Of a stretch of DNA of 64,000 nucleotides, positions 22,731 to 38,041 are shown piece after piece. Location of the stretch: positions 27,735,659 to 27,799,658 of the forward strand of contig CM060909.1 in NCBI GenBank assembly GCA_030737875.1, read 5' to 3'. This DNA comes from Allium sativum (Eukaryota; Streptophyta; Magnoliopsida; Asparagales; Amaryllidaceae). Made by a program: the position numbers and the translations under genes. Each line of letters begins with the position of its first letter. The stretch's first letter is position 1. Below the pieces are notes generated by a model. That model was not told the origin of the DNA, did not search any database, and saw only the letters and a program-made list of their open reading frames with translations.

Positions 22731-24286
22731 CTAACTAAATGTTAAAAAATTGATATATCGGCAACTATATATGTATAATTGTTGATATATCAGCAATTAT
22801 TCGTCCGCATTTCAACTAAAATCTGGGTAAATAATTGTTGATATTTCAAATTTTTTTCCAGAATACTTTCGTGAATATTTGCAATTTTTTGAATTTTTTA
22901 TTTTTTATACAGCAACGCAAAAAAACATTAAAAAACGTCGCTACAGTAAAACAAGCACCCGTTTTACGTTAAGCTTTAGACAAGGAACCACTTTACATTA
23001 AATTTCAAAATAAAGATACAGCACAAATTTTCACTTTTTTTGTATGCGCATGCATTTACCTATGCCTCTAAATCTCATTAGAAACAAAAATTAATATTTA
23101 CTTTCAAATAAAAAAATTTGAAATGTAAATATGCCTACAAGGCTACAACTTTAAAACCATTGTCTAAAAAAAAAAAAAACTTTTGTTTCTCAAATTATTT
23201 TTTACCAAAAATACTTAGAAGTTTTAAAATGAGGACAGTGGATTGAGCGAAAAATCTGAAAACACTGTTAGTCTAAAAAACACAAGCTTTAAAATTTAAT
23301 TTGAAAAACAACAAAATGATATATTCATATAACATTACGAAAATATAATAGCATCTGATATAGATTTAATATTCTATTCTGAATGGCACGAAGAATAAAT
23401 AAACAAACTAAATTTCAAAATAAAAGATGTTGCTTGACCTTTAAAAAGTTAACAATAAGAATAAGCGGGTCTAGCTTAATGAAATCATTTCTAAATTAGT
23501 TCAAATTAATAGTTTTAACATATCCTATTTTAAACTTAATCAAACTTTACCAACCTATAGCAAAGTCTGCTTAGTTTAGATTTTCCATATATCATTTTAT
23601 GCAGAAGCAACTGACCTAGCGTTACAGTATACAAACTTTTTTTTTCACCTGGAAAGTACAGCTTGGGATAAAATAGATTACAGCAGGAAACAATATTTAG
23701 TACATAAAAGAAAAAATACGATACTAAATACATAAAAAAAATACATAACTTCATATTTGTAGCAAAAAAATATAAAAAAATCCTACAAGTAACAAACATC
23801 TAGTTACATGATCTATGGGTATTTAACCAAGTAAAAGGACATTACTTGTTACAAATCAACTTAAAAGATTGTATTTGCAAACCGATGCATGCATATACAT
23901 ACATTATATTGGAAATTTAATAATCAATAATGCAATCATGTAAAAACAAAAATAAAACCGGTGACGAACAAACATTAACAAATTATGCACCAATAATTTA
24001 TTGCATAGCATTACGTTTATAATGCTATATGAGTATGGCATTATATATGTATAATGCTATACCATTTTATTGTTCGTCAATCTAAATTTTAAACAGATCT
24101 AAAATTATTCTCAGGTTTGTCTTTCAGTCTCACTTGGCATATAACATCTTGTCCTAAAAAAAAAAAAAAATCTACCATGTTAACTTCCTTAATTGATTCC
24201 TCTGTATTTGCAATTGGTGAACATATTCTGATTGATAAACAGACCATGATCATAGGAAAAAATCTACCTCACTCCGCAGTACCATA
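22731..24286. other. AT-rich spacer
   Basis: No supported gene. It contains homopolymer A/T runs and a short palindromic ATAATGCTAT motif near 24,000-24,065. Small open frames (for example 23536-23799) are low-complexity. Confidence 0.5.
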
Positions 24287-27200
24287 TTAGGGTGTGTTCG
24301 CCACAAGCGAAAACGGAGAATTTGAGCAGTGTGACAACAAGGAATTTCGCTCGATCCGAATCAGTCGCTAAACCGATCAAGACCGTTCAAAACGCTTGAT
24401 TTTTTTGAAAACACGACAAAATAGAATGCATACGGAACATTTCATTGTATATTACAACAATTCCATCAGAATACAAGAATATACAGAGTATAAATCAATA
24501 TTACACAATTTACCAAATATCAGAGATTACAATAAATTACATAGCAGCGGAAAATAATACAATACACAACTGAAGGAGATATACGGATACAAAGCTTTCC
24601 GGATATCATTCCAGCTGTAAACCAGGATCCTGTGAATATAAATCTGCAAAACCAAAACTACTAGTTGCACATGTCAAAATAAGGGCACCCAGAGTTTAGG
24701 TTAAAACAATAAATTCCAGGTCAGTCATGGGACTGGTGTGAGAAATAAAACAGTTATTAATCTTTATTTTAAAGTTCGGTAATCAAGGGACCACGGCGTA
24801 TAACACGGAACGGGTTTCCTCCCAAGAATACCAGTGCATAAAACAAACAGCGCAATGCTAAATAAAGAAAAATGAAGCTATTATAAGACCTAGGTCCTAT
24901 CACACAATGCAACGCAAGCCGGGGGATAGGATTTTACCTTATAATAGCCAAAGAATGCTTGATACACTAAATTTCATCTTTTATTATTAATCAGACACCA
25001 ACCATAAATTAGTAAGAGAACGATCCCCTAAGTATTAACCCCGAAGGCCGAAACCAACATCAGACCAATACCCAGGAAACCACCCATTTTAGCTCGTTTC
25101 CAGTTAGTTTCTGATTTTATACACAATAATAAATATCAATCATAGACGGCATGGGTACCATATATCATGTCGCCATATATATGTATACAATCAAAACCGC
25201 AAAATGTCGTATTGGAAGTTGGGTTATCATTTATGGTATGAACCGAGGCTAGGGATCGTCCTCACCGATTCGAGACTCTCCAGCCCGAGCCTCAGGCGAG
25301 CGCGCAGACAAGCCTTGGATCGTCAGGGCCGGTCCACACGAAGTGGATTATTATGTCTAAATAATACGTCTCCCCGCCCTATGGGGCGTAAATGAGCCAA
25401 CGAATGACTCCATCGGCTTCGCATAGTCACCGATATATATCCGAGGTGCCTCGCAAACCAACAACCACATAAGTCAAACTCGTCAGGGCGTGTAAAACCA
25501 CAGACGCCACTTCTAACTAGAAGGAAATGCATGCCCTTCCTGATGTCCGTCTCCCGTTTTTGGTTCATACCGGGTGTGAAACTCGCGAAGTAAACGTTAC
25601 ACAAAGCTATGCCACAAAAGTCGTGTTTCGATCATCAACCACAAGACTTTGCTTTTCAACAGAAGCCTTGATCATTTGCTACTTAGGCATGCCACACAGG
25701 CGATTCACTCTATGAGTTTGATATCCATCAGTATATAACCCCTGAGCTCGTGCGTCTCATAGAAGGGCGTTAAGCAATAGAATAAATTCTCCGCCGCCAA
25801 ACAGATATATATTTAATAGAAATCAATCACACAGACTAAAATCCAATGTCAGACACACAGTCCATTTACAAGTTCGTTCTGGATCTGAACGAAACCGGAG
25901 GCAGCTAGTACCCCGCATATCCATCGATCTCCAAGTACGTCTGGACGATCACCAACTGATTCCCTCATCTTGGGTGTACTGCCCAATCAAGATCATCAGT
26001 AATTATCCAAACGACGTGAAGACCTCCGGTCTTCAACCACCGTCTTCATCTTCGACTTATCGTCGTATCAGTTATTCAGAATGGGATAAACCCGGCCTTT
26101 CTAAATAACTCGCGTATATAATAAACAAGTGTCACACAAACATGACATACGCCTCATTCCAATTTATCAGTCACTAACCGTAAATTAGTAAGAGAACAAT
26201 TCCCCAAATATTAACCCCGAAGGCCGAAACCAACATCAGATCAATACACAGGAAACCATTCTACTTAACTAATCTCTAGTTAGTTTCTAAATTTCACATT
26301 CTTAGGGAAAGGTTCCCATTAATTTTATCAAAGATAAATTCTTCTAAATTTATTCTTTAATCTTCTTTTGAATATCAATTCAAACTAGTCGGGATTAGCG
26401 AACCACACCGAAGTAATCATTTATTCTATTTCCCAATCCCAACCTATTCATCCCATGAAGTAAAACTGGTAATACTTCATATCTAACACCACGGTGTTAT
26501 CGGTAAATATAATTACCATTTCACGCTCAAATCTAATTAAAGATTTAACTATCGCCTGGAGCAAAACTGGTGCTACTCCATTCTCGATCTTTTCAATCTA
26601 ATTAAAGATTCATTAAAACTCCACTTAGTTTTAATCTTTGACTGAGTTAAAGAATCCATGTCATTTAAAACACGGTTCACGATAAACCACATCACATTTC
26701 AATCTGTCCCTAACCGTAAATTAGCAAGTGAGCAATTCCCTAAGTATTAACCCCGAAGGCCGAAACCAACATCAGATCAATACCCCAGAAACCATTCAAC
26801 TTAATTAATCCCCAGTTAGTTTCTGATTTTCTTAACTTCTTTTGGGTCTAAGAATAGTATTATTGAAGATACCGTTCACGACAACCCAAAATCACATTTC
26901 CATTAATTATCGGGTTAAAGAACAAGTGTTATTTAAAACATTGTTCACGATAAACCAAAAAATCAATACCAATTCAATTCAATTCAAATTAAATATCATT
27001 TAATTGGTACACTTCATTAAATCTAATAAAAAAAGATTTAATCTTTTCCTCAACTAGGCTTAAGAACAGTGTTAGTGAAGACACCATTCACGACAAACCC
27101 AAATCACATTTGATATTAAATATAAGGCTCTGAATAGAAAATATATCGGCTTATATTCAATATCAAATTCTACGACTAACAAATATCGTATTGGAAATAA

Positions 27201-27436
27201 CGATATAAATATATCTTTCAAATTCCCATAACAATATCTGTTTCATCACGAAATCCAATATCGAAATATTCCGAAGACAATTTCGATTCAAATCCATTCC
27301 AATTCAATTATTGGAAATTCTGGTTATTTTCAAAAACCATTTCAAATCCAATTTATTTATTTCAAAAATAAATAAATTATTATTCTAGTTCAAAACTAGT
27401 TCATTTCGATAAAGATCTATTTTTATCTTTTCAAAT

Positions 27437-27640
27437 ATGGAGGTTTTCACCCCAATTCTTCACAAATCATTTCTTATGATTCTACACAAATTTTTACTAT
27501 TTTCAATAATTTTATCAAGGCCCGTACAGTTGATTTCCATCAACGGCCATCGAACTGCACTTACAGCGACCTTTTCCAAATTTGGTTTGGACATAAATCC
27601 AAATCCAACCGTTAGATTTCTAATTTCTAATATTCGTTAG
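27437..27640 (+). other. 67-codon frame antisense to LTR, copy in LTR A
   Basis: The same 67-codon frame with hydrophobic N-terminal half is present in all five full LTRs, always antisense to the element: 4496-4699 (-), 11301-11504 (-), here, 34771-34974 (+) and 42178-42381 (+). Comparing the first and last copies codon by codon, I count about 13 codon changes that alter the residue and 3 that are silent. That pattern does not indicate protein-level selection, so the frame is probably a by-product of conserved DNA. Confidence 0.2.
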
Positions 27641-27959
27641 AAAGCTCTTTTCGATACGAACTTAACGGTTCCGTTTTTAGGAGAATCCGACGGTCGGATC
27701 TCCCGCAACGTCAATTCGAAGTCAATGGTCGAAATTCGCTGCCGCAGCGCGGTGCGTTCTATTCAGGCCATTATATTATATATATAATATATACTTCGTC
27801 GATTTCCTTTTAAAACGTATTATATAAATCGTTTTAAATTTGTTTCAAAACGATTCCAACTTCTTTTCAAATTCAAATCAAAATTGAATTTTTCCTTGTA
27901 AATTCGATTTAAATTCATTTCAAATTGATTTCAATTCAAATCAATTTTTAATTCAATTT

Positions 27960-28085
27960 CAGTTCGTTTTCAATTCATTTCAATTTCAATTCGAATTCAT
28001 TTCTATTCAATTTCAATTCGGATTCATTTCTATTCAATTTCAATTCGAATTCATTTCTATTCAGTTTAATTCGAATTTCAATTCT
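27960..28085 (-). repeat. Short tandem repeats in LTR A
   Basis: A unit of about 27 bp (ATTTCTATTCAATTTCAATT plus CGAATTC) is repeated three to four times. Equivalent runs are at about 35,300-35,410 and 42,725-42,840. The other subfamily has a different minisatellite here. Confidence 0.7.
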
Positions 28086-29445
28086 TTTCAAAATATCAGA
28101 TTTTGAATTCACTTTCGATATTCATTATAAAATGAATAAAATCGATATAAATATCGTTCATGTCAAAATGGCATCAATCTAATCAACACGGCTTCATATA
28201 TTTCTATTTTCAAATATTCTATTTCAAATATTTCTTTTTCAAATATTTATATTCAAAACTGGAATGAGACCCAATCAATTACCATAGATTTTATTTCTAT
28301 GGATTTCAATACAACGCATGTATATATCAACAATGACAAATAATCAACCATCATCCAAAGTGCATTCTACACTGTATAAGCATCAAATATAAATATTCAA
28401 CGCCTATAACAGTCTGTCAATCAATCGACTGACATACAACTAATTATTGGGATTGGTGTATGTCATATATCACCCCAATACCCGTGTGGGGTTTTCAAAC
28501 AATCAAACACAGATTTTATTTGTGCAGTTGGGCGATGTGTAAAATTTATCGTCCCAATCAATATCAGTCAAATGTGTGTATATAAACAAATCGTCTGATT
28601 TGTTTATATGAATTTATTTCATTTTAAATACACGTTAAAAATTCTATTTTCAACTACAAAATATTTTTAATAATATAAATATTTTATTTCACATCACATC
28701 ACACAATCAACTACACATCAAAATCAAACAAACAAGCATACAAGCCGTCCATGGTCTGTGGACGACGGGTGTCGGGTGCTACTAAATACCGTCTGCATCC
28801 TAGTATATATTTATAACTAGAAAAGAAGATTTAAAGTGAGAAGTTCTCACAGAGGGTTCCACTCCGCCATGCTTTACTGTTGAACTGTTGAACCATCTAG
28901 ATCTGCTTGAAATTCCAATGCAGTTCTTTTCACGCTGGTCACAATAAAAATTATATTTTTATTGCTTCATTTCAATAAATAAAAATCATATTTTTATTTC
29001 TACTTCTTATATAGTAACAATGCTTCTTTCTATGTAAAAATTATATTTTTATATTTCTATTTCTTATATAAAGATCGAATTTTTATTTCGCTACATATGT
29101 AAAAATAATATCTTTATATTCTCTATTATATAAAAATATTACTTTTATAATTTCTACTATATAAAAATCATATTTTTAACTTACTACTCGAATAAAAATT
29201 ATATTTTTAACTTCTTGCTTATATAAAAATTATACTTTTATTTTGCCATTTCAACAATAAAAATCTGAACTTTTCTATTCGATTTACTACATAAAAATCG
29301 TGTTTTTAATTTAAATCTATATACATAAAAATCAAATTTTTACTCTTGATCTACATACATAAAAATCGAATTTTCATTCTCTAATCTATACTATAAAAAT
29401 TAGAGTTTTAATCTCGGTAAAAACTGAAAAGAAAATTGAATAAAA

Positions 29446-29790
29446 ACTCACTTTGCATTTTTCAGAGGGGGGTTTCACTTCGCTGCGAAGGGGGAGGTGT
29501 TGTTGGCGCCTCCCGGTCGGAGGGGGCCGTCGCCAGCTCAGGTGGAGGTAGGGAGGAGCGGCCTCAGTCAACGCGCGGTGGCGCGGACTTCCAGAGCATC
29601 GGGCTAGGGCTTCGGGGGGGTCACGCGATGGAAGAAGAGAGAGAATAGAGGAGGAGAGGGAGCTAGAGGCGAGAGGGGGAGGAGCAGATCGAGGCGGCGG
29701 CGCCGCTGGGGGGGGCGTGCGCGATTTCCGTCGATCCCCTTTTTTTTGATTGGAATTGAACGGGGGGGTATAGAGAGAGAGTGGGAATTT
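29446..29790 (-). other. GC-rich exon-like block with GTGAGT donor-like site (LTR A)
   Basis: On the - strand a GC-rich stretch ends in GCAAA followed by GTGAGT (29451-29446). The same site occurs at 36783-36778 and 44202-44197. Its position matches the GTAAGT after the GC-rich block of subfamily 1. Confidence 0.4.
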
Positions 29791-30691
29791 TATAATTTAA
29801 TTATTTATTTAATTTCTAAATCCAAAAAGCAACTTTTTATTTCAAACTAGAAATCGAACCCACCGACTATCGTCCCTAGCATATTACCCTCATTCCGAAC
29901 CCAATGGGATATGTATCGTAAGCTGATTCGATCGTTTCTATCAGTTTTCATCAAAATCAACATATAACTCTATATATTGAATTTGAACGCGCATTTCAAT
30001 TTATCGGGGCCACATATAATCTCTAAAAATTCACAAAAAATATTTCCTAGCTTCTATTGACGATACGGTCCTAACAAAACTAATTTCGTCAAATTCTGAG
30101 ACCGTTTGAAAAATGGCCATTCTTCAGTCGATTAAAATCAACTAAAACTGGTCAAACGCGTTTTCCTTTGCCACGCCCACATATTGATTCGGAAAATTAT
30201 GAAATTTGAAACTTAGCAATAATTTGACATCCTGGATCCAACAAAAGTGGTTTCGTCGAAAACTGAGGTCGTTTGTAAAAATTCCATTTTTAAGGGCCTG
30301 AATTCCATAGCGACTATTCAGAATTTTCAGCTGGGCGTATCTTTTGATTCCCGCTATAAAATTTCAATTTTTCGGATTCGTTGGAAAGATATTCTCTATT
30401 AGATTCAAATATTTTTGGTTTCGTTAAAATCCTGTTTATTTTGCACCCGGTACATTCCTTTGAACTTTGAAATCGAATTATCGAACTACCGCGCCATTTT
30501 CAATTCCTTTTATAATTTAAAATAAATATTTATATTCTAATGACGATTCAAATAAATATATACATTCAAATTCTATCAAAAATAAATTTCTCGTCGCTAT
30601 TATTTAAAATAATTCATTTTAAATATTTAAAATTCATTAAAATTGCCAAAATAAAAAATTATAAATTGGCTCGCATTTCCAGGTTGTTACA

Positions 30692-31652
30692 ATCTCCCCC
30701 ACTTAAAACTTTTCGTCCCCGAAAAGGAACGAAGCCGAAAGTCATTTAACTAATCAACTCAACTTTCATTATTTTGACTACGGATTAAGTTCTTCAACTT
30801 TTCAGTTTCTAAGAACTTCGAATACAGTAAATTATCATCACCCAAAATTGCCATACAGGCCCTCTGATCTCAAAAAGAAAAAGCCAATCGGCCCATAAAA
30901 TCATCATCACCCAAACAAAACAGTAAATTATGGCAAACATGTACCTATTTGTCGGGCAAACAATTTTATTTCTCTGCTCTAGCCTCCTTGCTATGACTTG
31001 TTCAATGTAAGTACATGTATATGCAAGCAAATGCGACTAATTTTCAAATAGTTCAATATTTGATTCTATTAGGCGTAATGGTTCAAAATTTCAAACAAAT
31101 AGACAAATAACACAACCATCAATCAATTAGTTGGTTATCTTTTCAAATTCATTACTTAAATACGTAGTCCAAAAATCATATTTTTGATGCCAAATCACAA
31201 CAATAGGCCCTATCTAATTTTGGTTCTCACACCAGTCAATTGGAAATATATAGAAATCCCACCTTCGAAACACGAAAATGAATTCTGATGATGCTCGAGC
31301 GATCATCAGAATCATCTTCGAGCGACTAGAGTGTGATTCTATATCTACCCAATATATTAAAACTTCGAATACACACGGATTAGACGTATACGCAAAATAT
31401 ATATATGCTGGATTGTCCACATCAATATAAATAATCAAATACGAATAATTGATTTAAATTTTTAAAACACGACTTGTTTTCAATTTTATTTCAAAAACAC
31501 TACTCTTCACACTCGTTCTAGGATACTACCGATCCCATCTCTAACGAGTCATTCCCATTGGATATTACTAATCCAATTTCTGATGAATTCTTTCGTTTGG
31601 TTCTAATGTGTATTGTTCTCTGAGCTTTGTAAACCAAAGCTCTGATACCAGC
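30692..31652 (-). mobile_element. Internal region between LTRs A and B (non-coding)
   Basis: It contains PPT (30692-30704) and PBS (31639-31650, exact). It is about 70 bases shorter than 38042-39072 because of a deletion near 30,815. A 73-codon frame (30809-31030) exists only because of that deletion and local changes. No retroviral domain is present. Confidence 0.75.
31639..31650 (-). promoter_or_regulatory. Primer-binding site, exact tRNA-iMet type
   Basis: - strand TGGTATCAGAGC follows the LTR end (CTTGTCACA) after two bases. The same exact site lies at 39059-39070. Confidence 0.85.
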
Positions 31653-34600
31653 TGTGACAAGGAATTTCGCTCGATCCGAATCAGTCGCTAAACCGATCAA
31701 GACCGTTCGAAACGCCTGATTGTTTTGAGAACACGACAAAATAGAACGCATACGGAAGAACATTTCATTGTAAATAACAACAATTCCATCAGAATACAAG
31801 AATATACAGAGTATAAATCAATATTACACAATTTACCAAATATCAGATATTACAATAAATTACATAGCAGCGGAAAATAATACAATACACAACTGAAGGA
31901 GATATACAAAGCTTTCCGGATATCATTCCAGCTGTAAACCAGGATCCTGTGAATATAAATCTGCAAAACAAAAACTACTAGCTGCCCGTGTCAAAATAAG
32001 GGCACCCAGAGTTTAGGTTAAAACAATAAACTCCAGGTCAATCATGGGACTGGTGTGAGAACTAAAACAGTTATTAATCTTTATTTTAAAGTTCGGTAAA
32101 TCAAGGGACCACGCCGTATAACACGGAACGGGTTTCCTTCCAAGAATACCAGTGCATAAAACAAACAGCGCAATGCTAAATAAAGAAAAATTAAGCTATT
32201 ATAAGACCCAGGTCCTATCACATAATGCAACGCAAGCCGGGGGATAGGGTTTTACCTTATAATAGCCAAAGAATGCTTGATACACTAAATTTCATCTTTT
32301 ATTATTAATCAGAATCCAACCGTAAATTAGTAAGAGAATGATTCCTTAAGTATTAACCCCGTAGGCCGAAACCAACATCAGACCAATACCCAGGAAACCA
32401 CCCATCTTAGCTCGTTTCCAGTTAGTTTTTGATTTTATATACAATAATAAATATCAATCATAGATGGCATGGGTATCATATATCATGTCGCCATATATAG
32501 ATATACAATCAAAACCGCAAAATGTCATATTGGAAGTTGGGTTATCATTTATGGTATGAACCGAGGCTAGGGATCGTCCTCACCGATTCGAGACTCTTTA
32601 GCCCGAGCCTCAGACAAGCGCGCAGACAAGCCTTGGATCTTCAGGGCCGGTCCACACGGAATAGATTATTATGCCTGAACAATACATCTCCCCGCCCTAT
32701 GGGGCATAAATGAGCCAACGAATGACTCCATCGGCATCACATAGTCATCGATATATATCCGAGGTGCCTCGCAAATCAACAACCACATAAGTCAAATTCG
32801 TCAGGGCGTGTAAAACCACTGACGCCACTTCTAACTAGAAGGAAACGCATGCCCTCCCTGATGTCCGTCTCCCGTTTTTGGTTCATACCGGGTGTGAAAC
32901 TCGCGAAGTAAACGTTACACAAAGCTACGCCACAAAGGTCGTGCTTCGATCGTCAACCACAAGACTTTTCTTTTCAATAGAAGCCTTGATCATTTGCTAC
33001 TTAGGCATGCCACACAGGCAATTCACTCTATGAGTTTGATATCCATCAGTATATAACCCCTGAGCTCGTGCGTCTCAGAGAAGGGCATTAAGCAATAGAA
33101 TAAATTCTCCGCCGCCAAACAGATATATATTTAATAAAAATCAATCACACAGACTAAAATCCAATGTCAGACACACAGTCCATTTATAAGTTCATTCTGG
33201 ATCTGAACGAAACCGGAGGCAGCTAGTACCCCGCATATCCATCGATCTCCAAGTACATCTGGACGATCACCAACGGATTCCCTCCTCTTGGGTGTACGAC
33301 CCAATCAAGATCATCAGTAATTATCCAAACGACGTGAAGACCTCCGGTCTTCAACCACCGTCTTCATCTTCGACTTACCATCGAATCAGTTATTCAGAAT
33401 GGGATAAACCCGGCCTTTCTGAATAACTCGCGTATATAATAAACAAGTGTCACACAAACACAACATACGCCTCATTCCAATTTATCAGTCACTAACCGTA
33501 AATTAGAAAGAGAACAATTCCCCAAATATTAACCCCGAAGGCCGAAACCAACATCAGATCAATGCAAAGGAAACCATTCTACTTAACTAATCTCTAGTTA
33601 GTTTCTAAATTTCACATTCTTAGGGAAAGGTTCCCATTAATTTTATCAAAGATAAATTCTTCTAAATTTATTCTTTAATCTTCTTTTGAATATCAATTCA
33701 AACTAGTCGGGATTAGCGAACCACACCGAAGTAATCATTTATTCTATTTCCCAATCCCAATCTATTCATCCCATGAAGTAAAACCGGTAATACTTCATAT
33801 CTAACACCACGGTGTTATTGGTAAATTTAATTACCATTTCACGCTCAAATCTAATTAAAGATTTAACTATCGCTTGGAGCAAAACTGGTGATACTCCATT
33901 CTCGATCTTTTCAATCTAATTAAAGATTCATTAAAACTCCACTTAGTTTTAATCTTTGACTGGGTTAAAGAATCCGTGTCATTTAAAACACGGTTCACGA
34001 TAAACCCCAAAACCGCATCACATTTCAATCGGTCCCTAACCGTAAATTAGCAAGTGAGCAATTCCCTAAGTATTAACCCTGAAGGCCGAAACCAACATCA
34101 GATCAATACCCCAGAAACCATTCAAATTAACTAATCCCCAGTTAGTTTCTGATTTTCTTAACTTCTTTTGGGTCTAAGAATAGTATTATTGAAGATACCG
34201 TTCACAACAACCCAAAATCACATTTCCATTAATTATCGGGTTAAAGAACAAGTGTTATTTAAAACATTGTTCACGATAAACCAAAAAACCAATACCAATT
34301 CAATTCCAATTAAATATCATTTAATTGGTACACTTCATTAAATCTAATTAAAAAGATTTAATCTTTTCCTCAACTAGGCTTAAGAACAGTGTTAGTGAAG
34401 ACACCATTCACGACAAACCCAAATCACATTTGATATTAAATACAAGGCTCTGAATAGAAAATATATCGGCTTATATTCAATATCAAATTCTACGACTAAC
34501 AAATATCGTATTGGAAATAACGATATAAATATATCTTTCAAATTCCCATAACAATATCTGTTTCATCACGAAATCCAATATCGAAATTGTCATATCGAAA

Positions 34601-37600
34601 TATTCCAAAGACAATTTCGATTCAAATCCATTCCAAATCAATTATTGGAAATTCTGGTTATTTTCAAAAACCATTTCAAATACAATTTATTTATTTTAAA
34701 AATAAATAAATTATTATTCTAGTTCAAAACTAGTTCATTTCGATAAAGATCTATTTTTATCTTTTCAAATATGGAGGTTTTCATCCCAATTCTTCACAAA
34801 TCATTTCTTATTATTTTACACAAATTTTTACTATTTTCAATAATTTTATCAAGGCCCGTACAGTCGATTTCCATCAACGGCCATCGAACTGCACTTACAG
34901 CGACATTTTCCAAATTTGGTTTGGACATAATTCCAAATCCAACCGTTAGATTTCTAATTTCTAATATTCGTTAGAAAGCTCTTTTCGATACAAACCCAAC
35001 GGTTTTGGTTTTAGGAGAATCCGACGGTCGGATCTCCCGCAACGTCAATTCGAAGTCAATGGTCGAAATTCGCTGCCACAGCGCGGCGCGTTCTATTCAG
35101 GCCATTATATTATATATATAATATATACTTCGTCGATTTCCTTTTAAAACGTATTATATAAATCGTTTTAAATTCGTTTCAAAATGATTTCAACTTCTTT
35201 TCAAATTCAAATCAAAATTGAATTTTTCCTTGTAAATTTGATTTAAATTCATTTCAAATTGATTTCAATTCAAATCAATTTTTAATTCAATTTCAGTTCG
35301 TTTTCAATTCAATTCAATTCGAATTCATTTCTATTCAATTTCAATTCGGATTCATTTCTATTCAATTTCAATTCGAATTCATTTCTATTCAGTTTAATTC
35401 GAATTTCAATTCTTTTCAAAATATCAGATTTTGAAATCACTTTCGATATTCATTATAAAATGAATAAAATCGATATAAATATCGTTCACGTCAAAATGGC
35501 GTCAATCTAATCAACACGGCTTCATATATTTCTATTTTCAAATATTCTATTTCAAATATTTCTTTTTCAAATATTTCTATTCAAAACTGGAATGAGGCCC
35601 AATCAATTACCATAGATTTTATTTCTATGGATTTCCATACAACGCATGTATATATCAACAATGACAAATAATCAACCATCATCCAAAGTGCATTCTACAT
35701 TGTATAAACATCAAATATAAATATTCAACGCCTATAACAGTCTGTCAATCAATCGATCGACATATAGCTAATTATTGGGATTAGTGTATGTCATATATCA
35801 CCCCAATACCCGTATGGGGTTTTCAAACAATCAAACACAGATTTTATTTGTGCAGTTGGGCGATGTGTAAAATTTATCGTCCCAATCAATATCAGTGAAA
35901 TGTGTGTATATAAACAAATCGTCCGATTTGTTTATATGAATTTATTTCATTTTAAATACACGTTAAAAATTCTATTTTCAACTATAAAATATTTTTAACT
36001 ATATAAATATTTTATTACACTTCACATTACATCACACAATCAACTACACATCAAAATCAAACAAACAAGCATACAAGCCGTCCATGGTCTGTACACGACG
36101 GGTGTCCGGTGCTACTAAACACCGTCTGCATCCTAGTATATATTTATAACCAGAAAAGAAGATTTAAAGTGAGAAGTTCTCACAGAGGGTTCCACTCCGC
36201 CATGCTTTACTGTTGAACTGCTGAACCGTCTGGATATGCTTGAAATTCTAATGCAGTTCTTTTCACGCTGGTCACAATAAAAATTATATTTTTATTGCTT
36301 CATTTCAATAAATGAAAATCATATTTTTATTTCTACTTCGTATATATTTACAATGCTTCTTTCTATGTAAAAATTATATTTTTATATTTCTATTTCTTAT
36401 ATAAAGATCGGATTTTTATTTCCCTACATATATAAAAATAATATCTTTATATTCTCTATTATATAAAAATAATATTTTTATAATTTCTACTATATAAAAA
36501 TCATATTTTTAACTTACTACTCGAATAAAATTATATTTTTAACTTCTTGCTTATATAAAAATTATATTTTTATTTTGCTATTTCAACAATAAAAATCCGA
36601 CCTTTTCTATTCGATTTACTATATAAAAATCGTGCTTTTAATTTAAATCTATATACATAAAAATCAAATTTTTACTCTAGATCTACATACATAAAAATCG
36701 AATTTTTATTCTCTAATCTATACTATAAAAATCAGAGTTTAAATCTCGGTAAAAACTGAAAATAAAATCGAATAAAAACTCACTTTGCATTTTTCAGAGG
36801 GGGGTTTCACTTCGCTGCGAAGGGGGAGGGGTTGTTGGCGCATCCCGATCGGAGGGGGCCGTCGCCACCTCAGGCGGAGGTAGGGAGGAGCGGCCTCAGT
36901 CAACGTGTGGTGGCGTGGACATCCAGAGCGTCGGGCTAGGGCTTCGGGGGGGGGGGTCACGCGATGGAAGAAGAGAGAGAATAGAGGAGGAGAGGGAGCT
37001 GGAGGCGAGAGGGGGAGGAGCAGATCGAGGCGACGCCGCCGCTGGGAGGGGCGTGCGCGATTTCCGTCGATCCCATTTTTTTATTTTTTTATTTTTGATT
37101 GAAATTGAACGGAGGGGGGGTATAGAGAGAGAGGGAATTTTATAATTTAATTATTTATTTAATTTCTAAATCCAAAAAGCAACTTTTTATTTTAAACTCG
37201 AAATCGAACCCACTGACTGTCACCCCTAGCATATTACCCCCATTCTGAACCCAATGGGATATGTATCGTAAGCTGATTCGATCATTTCGATCAGCTTTGT
37301 CAAAATCAACATATAACTCTATATATTGAATTTGAACCCGCATTTCAATTTATCGGGGCCACATACAGTCTCTAAAAATTCTCGAAAAATATTTCCTAGC
37401 TTCGTATTGACGATACGGTCCTAACAAAACTAATTTCGTCAAATTCTGAGACCGTTTGAAAAATGGCCATTTTCCAGTCGATTAAAATCAACTAAAACTG
37501 GTCAAACGCGTTTTCCTTTGCCACGCCCACATATTGATTCGGAAAATTATGAAATTTGAAAATTAGCAATAATTTGACATCCTGGATCCAACAAAAGTGG

Positions 37601-38041
37601 TTTCGTCGAAAACCGAGGTCGTTTGCAAAATTTCCATTTTTAAGGGCCTAAATTCCATAGCGACTATTCAGAATTTTCAACTGGGCGTATCTTTTGATTC
37701 CCGCTATGAAATTACAATTTTTTAGATTCGTTGGAAAGATATTCTCTATTAGATTCAAATATTTTTTGTTTCGTTAAAATCCGGTTTATTTTGCACCCGG
37801 TACATTCCTTTGAACTTTGAAATCGAATTATCGAACTACCGCGCCATTTTCAATTCCTTTTATAATTTAAAATAAATATTTATATTCTAACGATGATTCA
37901 AATAAATATATACGTTCGAATTCCATCAAAAATAAATTTCTCGTCGCTATTATTTAAAATAATTCATATTCAAAATTCAAAATCCACTAAAATTGCCAAA
38001 ATAAAAAAATTTAAATTGGCTCGCATTTCCGGGTTGTTACA
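31653..38041 (-). repeat. Giant LTR (6.39 kb), subfamily 2, copy B
   Basis: It is bounded by PBS (31639-31650) on one side and PPT (38042-38054) on the other and has the same landmark order as copy A. Its 3' end reads CTTGTCACA where A and C have CTTGTTGTCACA, a 3-base difference. Confidence 0.85.

Larger units (their letters stand above)
24331..30691 (-). repeat. Giant LTR (6.36 kb), subfamily 2, copy A
   Basis: On the - strand it begins TGTAACAACCT after the PPT and ends TTGTCACA at the Harbinger junction. It holds the GC-rich block at about 29,460-29,790, tandem ATTTCTATTCAATTTCAATT repeats at about 27,960-28,085 and the shared block at about 27,400-27,760. Confidence 0.85.

Noticed and set aside
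24290..24330. Reading the left Harbinger end as an independent MITE
   Set aside because: Its single TIR and TTA duplication pair exactly with 47153-47165, so it is the missing end of the same element.
25204..25395. 63-codon frame repeated at 32522-32713 and 39951-40142
   Set aside because: It is antisense to the same LTR segment, found only in one subfamily, and adequately explained by near-identical repeat copies.
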